Below, in pieces: positions 1-5,724 of a DNA stretch of 5,816 nt (its first letter is position 1; every line of letters starts with the position of its first letter). Location of the stretch: positions 1 to 5,816 of the forward strand of contig JAMOSE010000173.1 in NCBI GenBank assembly GCA_027063215.1. The letters are read 5' to 3'. The DNA is from Sulfurimonas sp. (GTDB lineage: Bacteria > Campylobacterota > Campylobacteria > Campylobacterales > Sulfurimonadaceae). The position numbers and the translations under genes are program-made. Under the pieces are notes generated by a model. That model saw nothing but the letters and a program-made list of their open reading frames with translations, ran no database searches and was not told the origin of the DNA.

Positions 1-13
1 TAAACTTACAAAA

Positions 14-29
14 TGACACAAAAGTGACA
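14..29 (+). repeat. TGACA direct repeat at 11-bp spacing upstream of nrdD
   Basis: TGACA occurs at 14-18 and again at 25-29, with similar A-rich flanks. The start-to-start distance is 11 bp, about one helical turn, which is the usual half-site spacing for winged-helix OmpR/PhoB-type regulators. It lies just upstream of the candidate nrdD promoter. Two copies in AT-rich sequence can easily arise by chance, so an operator role is only a possibility. Confidence 0.25.
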
Positions 30-39
30 AAAAATATTA

Positions 40-68
40 TTGCTGCTTAACACAATTTAGATTAAACT
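40..68 (+). promoter_or_regulatory. Possible sigma70-type promoter for the nrdD operon
   Basis: A TTGCTG hexamer (40-45) and a TAAACT hexamer (63-68) are separated by 17 nt. This would place the transcript start near 75 and leave a leader of about 19 nt before the nrdD ATG. Both boxes are imperfect matches, and AT-rich DNA offers others, for example TATTAT at 35-40, so the call is tentative. A direct repeat TGCTGCT (41-47 and 68-74) brackets this segment. Confidence 0.25.
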
Positions 69-93
69 GCTGCTATCACTTTGGGAGTAGCAA

Positions 94-2244
94 ATGGTTG
101 AGTACATTTTAAAACGTGACGGCACTTACAAGCAGTTTCAATCTTACAAGATCGAAGATGCTATCAAGAAAGCCTTTGATAGTGAGAATGTTTCGTATGA
201 TGAAACTATCTTTATCAATGTTTTAGAAAAGCTTGAGCATAAGCGTGCTATTGCTGTTGAAGATATTCAGGATTTGATTGAGTATGAACTCTATAAGAGT
301 AGATATTTTGACGTAATGCGTTCTTTTATGATTTATCGTCATACACATAAAATGCAACGTCAAAATCTTTTGGATGATGATACTACTTTTATCAATTCTA
401 CACAAACTATTGAAGAATATATAAATGGAAGTGACTGGAGAATTAAAGCAAATTCAAATACAGGCTACTCCAATGCAGGACTGGTAAACAATACTGCAGG
501 AAAAGTGATCGCAAACTATTGGCTGGATAAAATCTACTCAAAAGAAGAAGGATATGCGCATAGAAACGGGGACTATCACATACATGATCTCGACTGCCTT
601 ACAGGTTACTGTGCAGGCTGGAGTCTAAGAGTTCTTCTGGATGAGGGATTTAACGGTGTAAGAGGAAGAGTAGAGAGCAGTGCACCCAAACACTTTAGAG
701 AAGCACTTGGGCAAATGGCAAATTTTTTAGGCATTTTGCAAAGTGAGTGGGCCGGAGCACAGGCTTTTTCTTCTTTTGACACCTATCTGGCACCTTATCT
801 ATTTAAAGATCAACTTAATTATAAGGAGGTTAAAAAAAGTATTCGCAGTTTCATATATAACTTAAATGTTCCTGCACGATGGGGACAATCACCTTTTACA
901 AATATCACTATCGATTGGAATGTACCTTCTGATCTTGCAGATCAGATTCCAACGAGCAAACAAAGACATCTCTTTGAAGATCTTGATGATGCCACACTAA
1001 GATTCAAAGCACAAGAGAGAGGGGCCAACTCTCTCATAGATATGACATACAAACATTTCCAAGAAGAGATGCATATGATCAATAGAGCTTACTATGAGGT
1101 TATGACGGAAGGGGACAGAACAGGTCAGCCTTTCACATTTCCCATACCAACAGTCAATATCACAGAAGATTTTGACTGGTACGGTCCAAATACGGATCTG
1201 CTCTTTGAAAATACAGCAAAAATTGGTTCTTCCTATTTTCAAAATTTCATAGGAAGCCAATACAAACGTGATGAAAACGGTAATTTAATAGAGAATGAAG
1301 AGGCATATAAACCTGGACATGTTCGCAGTATGTGCTGTAGACTACAACTGGACTTAAGAGAACTGCTTAAGCGCGGTGGTGGCCTCTTTGGCAGTGCAGA
1401 GATGACAGGAAGTATTGGAGTGGTTACACTCAATATGGCACGACTCGGTTTTTTACACAAGGGGAACAAAGAAACGCTTTATAAAAGAGTAAATGAATTG
1501 ATGGATCATGCAAAATCTACACTTGAGAAAAAACGTGTTTTTATCCAAGAGATGTATGATCGGGGACTCTTTCCCTATACAAAAAGATATCTGCCGGGAT
1601 TTAAAAATCACTTCTCTACTATTGGTGTTAATGGAATTAATGAGATGATTTTAAATTTTACAGATGCAAAAGAGGATATCACAACAGCAGAAGGGATCAC
1701 TTTTGCCACAGAACTTTTAAATCATATGAGAGAGCGAATGATCAGTTATCAAGAAGAGACCGGCAATCTCTATAATCTTGAAGCAACACCGGCAGAGGGG
1801 ACAACCTACCGGTTTGCAAAAGAAGATAAAAAACGCTTTGGCAAAAAGATCATACAAGCCGGAATGGATGAAAATATCTACTATACAAACTCTTCTCAAA
1901 TTCCGGTTGACTATACAAGTGATCCTTTTGAAGCACTGGAGTTACAAGATGATCTACAAACAAAATATACAGGAGGAACAGTACTGCATCTCTATATGCA
2001 AGAGCGTGTCAGTTCAACAGAAGCCTGTCGAAAACTTGTTAAAAATGTTATTTCAAACTTTAGACTGCCATACATTACTATTACACCGCTCTTCTCAGTA
2101 TGTCCGAAACACGGCTATATTGCAGGAGAGCATGAGTACTGTCCACAATGTGACGAGGAACTGTTTGCCAAATATGAAAACATTGGCTCAGAAGAAACAG
2201 CGTTGCGTGAGCTTCCTGCTGAAGGAAACTTAGCATTAGCATAA
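94..2244 (+). CDS. nrdD: Anaerobic ribonucleoside-triphosphate reductase, catalytic chain without its glycyl-radical segment
   Basis: This is the class III ribonucleotide reductase large chain, which reduces ribonucleotides to deoxyribonucleotides anaerobically in the cytoplasm. Residues 1-90 look like an ATP-cone allosteric domain. The catalytic barrel shows YHIHDLD (161-167), GYCAGWSL (171-178; C173 is a likely catalytic cysteine), and a finger-loop MCCRL whose C414 or C415 is the likely thiyl-radical residue. An NGINE motif lies at 513-517. A C-terminal zinc site is formed by C670, H673, C683 and C686, with His where the E. coli and T4 enzymes have Cys. In standard NrdD the glycyl-radical RxxGY motif follows the last zinc cysteine by about 16 residues. 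Here the chain runs 30 more residues and stops without it, and the motif is in the next gene. The ATG at 94 follows GGGAG (83-87) with a 6-nt gap. The reductant subtype (formate or redoxin) cannot be settled by eye. Confidence 0.95.
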   Translation: MVEYILKRDGTYKQFQSYKIEDAIKKAFDSENVSYDETIFINVLEKLEHKRAIAVEDIQDLIEYELYKSRYFDVMRSFMIYRHTHKMQRQNLLDDDTTFINSTQTIEEYINGSDWRIKANSNTGYSNAGLVNNTAGKVIANYWLDKIYSKEEGYAHRNGDYHIHDLDCLTGYCAGWSLRVLLDEGFNGVRGRVESSAPKHFREALGQMANFLGILQSEWAGAQAFSSFDTYLAPYLFKDQLNYKEVKKSIRSFIYNLNVPARWGQSPFTNITIDWNVPSDLADQIPTSKQRHLFEDLDDATLRFKAQERGANSLIDMTYKHFQEEMHMINRAYYEVMTEGDRTGQPFTFPIPTVNITEDFDWYGPNTDLLFENTAKIGSSYFQNFIGSQYKRDENGNLIENEEAYKPGHVRSMCCRLQLDLRELLKRGGGLFGSAEMTGSIGVVTLNMARLGFLHKGNKETLYKRVNELMDHAKSTLEKKRVFIQEMYDRGLFPYTKRYLPGFKNHFSTIGVNGINEMILNFTDAKEDITTAEGITFATELLNHMRERMISYQEETGNLYNLEATPAEGTTYRFAKEDKKRFGKKIIQAGMDENIYYTNSSQIPVDYTSDPFEALELQDDLQTKYTGGTVLHLYMQERVSSTEACRKLVKNVISNFRLPYITITPLFSVCPKHGYIAGEHEYCPQCDEELFAKYENIGSEETALRELPAEGNLALA

Positions 2245-2248
2245 AATT

Positions 2249-2254
2249 AAGGAG
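2249..2254 (+). promoter_or_regulatory. Consensus ribosome binding site of the glycyl-radical microprotein gene
   Basis: AAGGAG lies in the short gap after the nrdD stop and ends 5 nt before the ATG at 2260. It is the strongest Shine-Dalgarno sequence in the window. It argues that the small downstream frame is a separately initiated gene and not the debris of a nonsense mutation in nrdD. Confidence 0.85.
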
Positions 2255-2259
2255 ACATT

Positions 2260-2412
2260 ATGAGTAAAGAAGCAATTTTAACACTTTTAGAAAGTAAAAG
2301 ACAAAAGTGTATCGTTTATACCCGTGTAATGGGCTATCACAGACCTGTTGAAAGCTTTAACATAGGAAAAACAGGTGAACATAAACAACGAGTCCAATTT
2401 AGAGAACAGTAG
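2260..2412 (+). CDS. Stand-alone glycyl-radical subunit of anaerobic ribonucleotide reductase (50 aa)
   Basis: This 50-residue protein carries the C-terminal glycyl-radical segment that normally ends NrdD. The motif TRVMGYHRPVESFNIGK spans residues 21-37 and is followed by GEHKQR (39-44). By homology to the RxxGY radical site (E. coli G681), G25 should hold the stable radical installed by NrdG. C17 sits 8 residues before it. Residues 1-15 form a charged, probably helical lead-in not expected in a fused enzyme. The gene starts 15 nt after nrdD in the same reading frame, but two in-frame TAA codons (2242-2244 and 2248-2250) separate them. It has its own AAGGAG site and ends inside nrdG. I infer that it docks on the NrdD barrel as a separate radical-bearing chain, comparable in principle to the YfiD/GrcA spare part of pyruvate formate-lyase. 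The motif is clear; the two-chain enzyme is inference. Confidence 0.9.
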   Translation: MSKEAILTLLESKRQKCIVYTRVMGYHRPVESFNIGKTGEHKQRVQFREQ

Positions 2413-3076
2413 TCTTATCTATGATATAACAAAGTTCACACATCTTGACTATCCCAATCATTTAGCTGCCATTATTTGGTTTAGCGGATGCAATATGCGC
2501 TGTGACTACTGTTATAACAAAGATATTGTATTTGCAAAAAATGGTTCTATAACACTGCGTGAAGCGCTTGATTTTCTACGCTCACGCATTGGACTTTTAG
2601 ATGGCGTTGTTCTCTCTGGTGGTGAAGCCACTGCCTACGACTTGGTATCTTTTTGTCAAACTATAAAAGATATGGGCTTTGCTATTAAACTCGACACAAA
2701 CGGTACTTACTACAAAAACTTCAAACAACTGCTTGATTTAAACCTACTTGATTATGTTGCACTTGATTATAAAGCACCAAAAGAGAAGTTCACCCAAATA
2801 ACCCACTCACGCAAGTATGATGAATTTTCCAAAACTCTTGATCTTTTACTTACTTCAGATATTGATTTTGAAGTACGTACAACACTTCATGCTGACCTGC
2901 TAAGCCCTAATGATATCAATACTATTATCAACGACTTAGAAAAAAGAGCTTACAACAAAAACTACTATATTCAAGAATTTTTAGAAACAGAAACAAATAT
3001 AGGTAATATACAAAAAGCCACTTCCTCTTTCAATAAAGATGCAATAAAAAATTCACTTAAAATTATCTGGAGATAA
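2375..3076 (+). CDS. nrdG: Anaerobic ribonucleotide reductase activating protein, radical SAM (NrdG2-like)
   Basis: This 233-residue activase cleaves S-adenosylmethionine at a [4Fe-4S] cluster to generate the glycyl radical of class III ribonucleotide reductase. The cluster motif CNMRCDYC (C39, C43, C46; CX3CX2C) is intact. It is followed by the SAM-binding SGGE (81-84), KLDTNG (105-110) and ALDYKAP (129-135). The sequence around the motif (FTHLDYPNHLAAIIWFSGCN) and the length fit the NrdG2 type better than the shorter E. coli NrdG. The start is a GTG at 2375, with AGGA (2364-2367) 7 nt upstream. No later start would keep the cluster motif and a normal N-terminus. The first 38 nt overlap the end of the glycyl-radical gene in a different frame, which suggests translational coupling. 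Its substrate here should be the separate 50-residue chain bound to NrdD, not the tail of a single NrdD polypeptide. Confidence 0.93.
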   Translation: MNINNESNLENSSLIYDITKFTHLDYPNHLAAIIWFSGCNMRCDYCYNKDIVFAKNGSITLREALDFLRSRIGLLDGVVLSGGEATAYDLVSFCQTIKDMGFAIKLDTNGTYYKNFKQLLDLNLLDYVALDYKAPKEKFTQITHSRKYDEFSKTLDLLLTSDIDFEVRTTLHADLLSPNDINTIINDLEKRAYNKNYYIQEFLETETNIGNIQKATSSFNKDAIKNSLKIIWR

Positions 3077-3088
3077 AAGCTTTTTTTT
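3063..3088 (+). terminator. Weak possible intrinsic terminator at the end of the nrd operon
   Basis: TTATC (3063-3067) can pair with GATAA (3072-3076) around a TGGA loop, followed 4 nt later by eight T residues (3081-3088). The stem has only 5 bp, mostly A-T, and includes the nrdG stop codon. The T-run is convincing and the stem is not, so termination here could be inefficient or Rho-dependent. Confidence 0.3.
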
Positions 3089-3148
3089 CTTGATTTAACT
3101 CAGGGCTCATTAAGATATGACTGGCTATTATTTCGCAGAAATTAAATC

Positions 3149-3163
3149 AGACAAAAATTGTCT
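3149..3163. repeat. Short palindrome in the spacer upstream of the small exported-peptide gene
   Basis: AGACAA and TTGTCT form a perfect 6-bp inverted repeat around AAA. The site is 34 nt before the start of the next small gene, in an otherwise featureless 121-nt spacer (3077-3197). It could be an operator half-site pair or a small RNA hairpin. It is followed by mixed A/T rather than a pure T-run, so it does not look like a terminator. Confidence 0.35.
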
Positions 3164-3197
3164 TATTTAAAAAAATTTAACTTTTCAAGGATAAAAA

Positions 3198-3338
3198 ATG
3201 ACAAAAATTTTATTAACATTAACTTTCGTATTCGTTGCAGCTCAAGCTGAAAACATTGTACACTATGATATAAAAACAGTCAAAAAACCCACAATAACAA
3301 AACCAAATTATCCGACTACTGATCTTTACACAAAGTAG
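3198..3338 (+). CDS. Small exported peptide with signal sequence (46 aa), function unknown
   Basis: I do not recognise this protein. The frame has an ATG with AAGGA (3187-3191) 6 nt upstream. It begins with a textbook short signal peptide: K3, then a hydrophobic stretch ILLTLTFVFVAA, then AQA (15-17) as a likely signal peptidase I site. The predicted mature peptide is only 29 residues, rich in Lys, Thr, Pro and Tyr, with no cysteine, so it is neither a lipoprotein nor a c-type cytochrome. It would be released to the periplasm or remain as a short membrane peptide. It lies downstream of nrdG after a 121-nt spacer, and its last 13 nt overlap the end of the response-regulator gene on the other strand. 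The start signal and cleavage site make it credible; no homology supports it. Confidence 0.6.
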   Translation: MTKILLTLTFVFVAAQAENIVHYDIKTVKKPTITKPNYPTTDLYTK

Positions 3339-4030
3339 TCCAACCCTCTTTTGGCTATCACTATCTGATAGCCTTCTGACTTTATATTTTTAATCAACTC
3401 CCTTGAAGTTTTTGCCCGAAATCTTCGGATGAATGTTCTTAATCTCTCATCACTCGCTTCATCTTCCCAAAGTTCTTTTTTGATAATATCATCATTAACT
3501 ACATATATCTCTTTTTCATAATACTCAAGCAATAACTCTAAAAACTGTTTCTCTTTTTTAGAAAGTGCCACATATCTGCTTTTTTTATAGAGTGTTTTTT
3601 TTGTTTTATTGTAAATATATCCATCACGCAACTTTATCTCACGATCTCCAAAATACTCTTCTAGTGAAATAATATACTCTAAAAGTTCATCAGGATCAAA
3701 AGGCTTGATAAAATACTTCACAACCCCGACATCAATGGCATTTAAAAGCTTCTCCGTCTCGCTAAAAGCACTCAGTATGATAATAGGTAGATTTTTATCG
3801 ATGGCTTTTATCTCTTTTGCCATCTCCAAACCGCTCTTTTTTGGCATATTGATATCTGTAATAATAATATCCGGTGCTGTTTTTTCAAACAGCTCCAAGC
3901 CCTCTTCCCCATCATGTGCAATAGAAAATTTAAAAAAATTATCACCAATAGCATTTTTAAGAAGTTTTGAGAGTTTTTCTTCATCCTCAACAAACAAAAC
4001 ATGCAAAGTTTTTAAAAATTTATTTTTCAT
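3326..4030 (-). CDS. Two-component response regulator, OmpR/PhoB type (REC plus winged helix)
   Basis: This 234-residue transcription factor should be the phosphorylation partner of the adjacent kinase. The receiver domain (about 8-122) has the acidic pocket E15-D16, phospho-acceptor D59 in IITDINMP, switch residue S87 in ILSAFS, and K109 in FIKPFDP. After a short linker, residues about 135-228 form a Trans_Reg_C winged helix: LSKKEKQFLELLLE (155-168), then ELWEDEASDERLRTFIRRFR, the likely recognition helix, then the wing IKSEGYQIV. The length is normal for the family and all key residues are present. The ATG lies within the kinase end (11-nt overlap, ATGAAAAATAA on the minus strand), with AGAGG (4041-4037) 6 nt upstream, so translation is probably coupled to the kinase. 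Target genes cannot be read from the sequence; autoregulation is common in this family. Confidence 0.93.
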   Translation of the reverse strand: MKNKFLKTLHVLFVEDEEKLSKLLKNAIGDNFFKFSIAHDGEEGLELFEKTAPDIIITDINMPKKSGLEMAKEIKAIDKNLPIIILSAFSETEKLLNAIDVGVVKYFIKPFDPDELLEYIISLEEYFGDREIKLRDGYIYNKTKKTLYKKSRYVALSKKEKQFLELLLEYYEKEIYVVNDDIIKKELWEDEASDERLRTFIRRFRAKTSRELIKNIKSEGYQIVIAKRGLDYFV

Positions 4031-5234
4031 CTTCTGCCTCTAGTGGTATCTTGATTGTAAAGCATGTCGTTCCTTTTTTAGAACTTACATCGAGTGAGCC
4101 GTTAAATCCTTTTTCACATATCATCTTGGACATAAAAAGCCCAAGCCCCGTACCCTGTGAGTTATGTTTAGTAGTAAAATAAGGCTCAAAAATCTTATAT
4201 CGCTCTTTTTCTTTAATGCCTCCCGCATTATCTTCAACAAAAATAAGTGCATAGCCTTTCTCTTTGGTAACTTCAATTTTTATCTCCCGAATAAGCACAC
4301 CATTTTCAACAAAAGCATCCCGTGAATTTTTGAGCAGATTGACAATCACCTGTGTAAACTCGTTGGTAATTCCCAAAACACTTACATCTTCATAGGATGT
4401 TTTTACCTGAATCATATCGCGCTTAAGCACCCGTTTTAAAATATGTAGTGCTTCTTCTATACTCTCACGCAACATAAAATGCTGTTTTTCTTTCTCGGGT
4501 TTAAAGAAATTGGAAAAATCTTCAATTGTATTGGACATATTTTGGATAAGGGCTTTACTCTCTTTATAGAGCTCTTCTACGCTTTCCTTATCTTCACTGA
4601 AAGCTGCTTTTTTTAAAGAAAAAAGCGTAAGATTAAGTTCGGTAAGCGGCTGTCTCCACTGATGTGCGATGTTGGCAAGCATCTCTCCTAAAGAGGCAAA
4701 ACGGGACTGCCAAAACATCACTTTTTGCTTGGCTTCATTCTTTTTAATCTCTTCTTTGACGCGCATCTCCAGTGTTTCATTGAGTTTTTTAAGTGCTTTG
4801 GTTTTTGCTTCTACTCTTTTTTCAAGTTCTGCATTAAGAATCTCTAGCTCTTTTTCTTTTTTTTCCAAAGATTCCTTATAAAAAACCTCTTGAGTTACAT
4901 CATAACGAATAGCAATAAACTCTTCAATATCCCCTTTTTCATCCAAAATGGGAATAACTGTAGTATTAACATAAAAGGTTGAGCCATCTTTTGCCCTATT
5001 TTTTACTGTATTTTTGTAAATTTTTTTAGCTTTTATCGTCTGCCAGAGAAGTTTAAATTTTGAAGCAGGAACATCAGGATGGCGTACAATATTGTGGTTT
5101 TTACCAAGAAGTTCTTTTTTTGTATAACCAGAAATTTTGCAAAACTCATCATTCACAAAAGTGATGATGCCATTCACATCAGTTTTTGATACAATATTAC
5201 TGTTTTCTATAGCCTCTTGATACTGTTGTAACAT
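4020..5234 (-). CDS. Soluble PAS-domain sensor histidine kinase
   Basis: This 404-residue kinase has no signal peptide or membrane segment and so should sense a cytoplasmic signal. Residues about 5-120 form a PAS domain with the Aer-like stretch GKNHNIVRHPDVP (44-56). A charged coiled coil spans about 118-172. The dimerisation/phospho-acceptor helix contains LGEMLANIAHQWRQPL, with H191 as the phosphorylation site; this HQWRQP style is abundant in Campylobacterota. The ATPase domain has the N box (N299 and N303 in VNLLKNSRDAF), G1 DNAGG (335-339), F box FEPYFTTK (349-356) and G2 GTGLGL (361-366), all intact. The ATG at 5234 has no good Shine-Dalgarno sequence (only GGTAAAA well upstream). The next methionine, residue 173, would remove the PAS domain. 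The upstream gene ends 18 nt away, so re-initiation is plausible. The PAS ligand, for example FAD or haem, cannot be told from sequence. Confidence 0.93.
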   Translation of the reverse strand: MLQQYQEAIENSNIVSKTDVNGIITFVNDEFCKISGYTKKELLGKNHNIVRHPDVPASKFKLLWQTIKAKKIYKNTVKNRAKDGSTFYVNTTVIPILDEKGDIEEFIAIRYDVTQEVFYKESLEKKEKELEILNAELEKRVEAKTKALKKLNETLEMRVKEEIKKNEAKQKVMFWQSRFASLGEMLANIAHQWRQPLTELNLTLFSLKKAAFSEDKESVEELYKESKALIQNMSNTIEDFSNFFKPEKEKQHFMLRESIEEALHILKRVLKRDMIQVKTSYEDVSVLGITNEFTQVIVNLLKNSRDAFVENGVLIREIKIEVTKEKGYALIFVEDNAGGIKEKERYKIFEPYFTTKHNSQGTGLGLFMSKMICEKGFNGSLDVSSKKGTTCFTIKIPLEAEDEK

Positions 5235-5252
5235 AAATTAATTTTACCAAAA

Positions 5253-5597
5253 TTAATCCCAAAGTATACTTACTCCATACTCCTGATTTAAAATTGCCGT
5301 TTTTGTGTAATAAATCTTTTTACCATACTTTTTACTCAGAAGCTCCACTTCAAGTTCACCTTCACTCAGCAGCTCACGCACCTCTTTATAAGAAAGCCAC
5401 TTTCCATAACGAGCAAGTGTGTTTTGCCAGATACGAAAATCACAACTTGACTCCTGCGTAAGCTCATACATCTCACCGTCTTCACTTATCCAGTGTGCGT
5501 TTGAGCAGGCATAAAGCTTTACTTTTTTACCTCGAACCTCTTTGTCTCGCACTTCAATCAAACCATCTTCACAATAAGGGCATTTTCCTAAAGTCAT
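5253..5597 (-). CDS. Small zinc-finger protein resembling the C-terminal region of topoisomerase I
   Basis: This 114-residue protein starts with MTLGKCPYC and has C6, C9, C31 and either H35 or C52 as candidate zinc ligands, in the style of the C4 zinc ribbons at the end of bacterial topoisomerase I. The second half, SYKEVRELLSEGELEVELLS (69-88) followed by KKYGKKIYYTKTAIL, has the pattern of the topoisomerase C-terminal repeat (a helix, then xLLxxG, then SKKxGKK and a strand). No toprim or catalytic tyrosine domain is present, so it cannot be a topoisomerase by itself. A nucleic-acid-binding role is inferred from the fold. It is the first gene of the probable operon with the kinase (18-nt gap) and the regulator. 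The ATG at 5597 is preferred, with AGAG 6 nt upstream. The frame stays open to a TTG at 5660, but that 21-residue extension is Lys-rich and unlike the family. Confidence 0.75.
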   Translation of the reverse strand: MTLGKCPYCEDGLIEVRDKEVRGKKVKLYACSNAHWISEDGEMYELTQESSCDFRIWQNTLARYGKWLSYKEVRELLSEGELEVELLSKKYGKKIYYTKTAILNQEYGVSILWD

Positions 5598-5630
5598 ATT
5601 CCGCTCTTTTTTCTTTTTCTTCGCTATGCA

Positions 5631-5660
5631 AATGTAATGGAAGTTTACTAAAAAAAGCAA
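5631..5660 (-). promoter_or_regulatory. Possible promoter of the zinc-finger/kinase/regulator operon
   Basis: On the minus strand TTGCTT (5660-5655) and TACATT (5636-5631) are separated by 18 nt, giving a transcript start near 5624 and a leader of about 27 nt before the ATG at 5597. A perfect TTGACA lies further up (5690-5685) but has no good -10 partner at the right distance. Both readings are tentative in such AT-rich DNA. Confidence 0.25.
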
Positions 5661-5676
5661 TTCCTTTAAAAAAATA

Positions 5677-5689
5677 TGTCATTTTGTCA
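5677..5689 (-). repeat. TGACA pair in the divergent promoter region
   Basis: Read on the minus strand, TGACA occurs at 5689-5685 and 5681-5677, 8 bp apart start to start. The same pentamer is paired upstream of nrdD (14-29), but at 11-bp spacing. The location, between two divergent genes one of which leads a two-component operon, would suit an operator. The short motif makes chance a serious alternative. Confidence 0.2.
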
Positions 5690-5713
5690 AAAAAATTTTA
5701 TCATTATTTATGT

Positions 5714-5719
5714 TACAAT
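5714..5719 (+). promoter_or_regulatory. -10 box immediately upstream of the rightmost gene
   Basis: TACAAT matches five of six bases of the sigma70 -10 consensus and lies in a T-rich stretch. There is no -35 box at 16-18 nt; TTGTCA at 5684-5689 is 24 nt away. Epsilonproteobacterial promoters often lack a -35 element. The box ends 5 nt before the ATG at 5725, so the transcript would start at or next to that codon. Confidence 0.4.
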
Positions 5720-5724
5720 TCTTT

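Noticed and set aside
1778..2233. 151-codon plus-strand open frame within nrdD
   Set aside because: It lies wholly inside the well-supported nrdD gene in another frame, has no recognisable motifs, and its composition looks like out-of-frame translation.
2242..2412. nrdD interrupted by a sequencing error, frameshift or programmed stop read-through
   Set aside because: The downstream segment is in the same frame, so no frameshift is needed. Two in-frame TAA codons and a consensus AAGGAG with a well-placed ATG are better explained by a separate gene, and the linker is far longer than in a fused enzyme.
3166..3180. TTTAAAAAAATTTAA as a hairpin or operator
   Set aside because: It is a simple A/T run whose symmetry is expected from base composition and which would form no stable structure.
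3705..4043. Plus-strand open frame of 112 codons opposite the response regulator
   Set aside because: It is antisense to an intact REC domain. The Ser/Phe-rich product is typical of reverse translation of an AT-rich gene.
5598..5660. 21-residue N-terminal extension of the zinc-finger protein starting at a TTG
   Set aside because: The extension is low-complexity and Lys-rich, starts with TTG without a Shine-Dalgarno sequence, and would run through the likely promoter. The ATG at 5597 puts the zinc CPYC motif at the usual N-terminal position.
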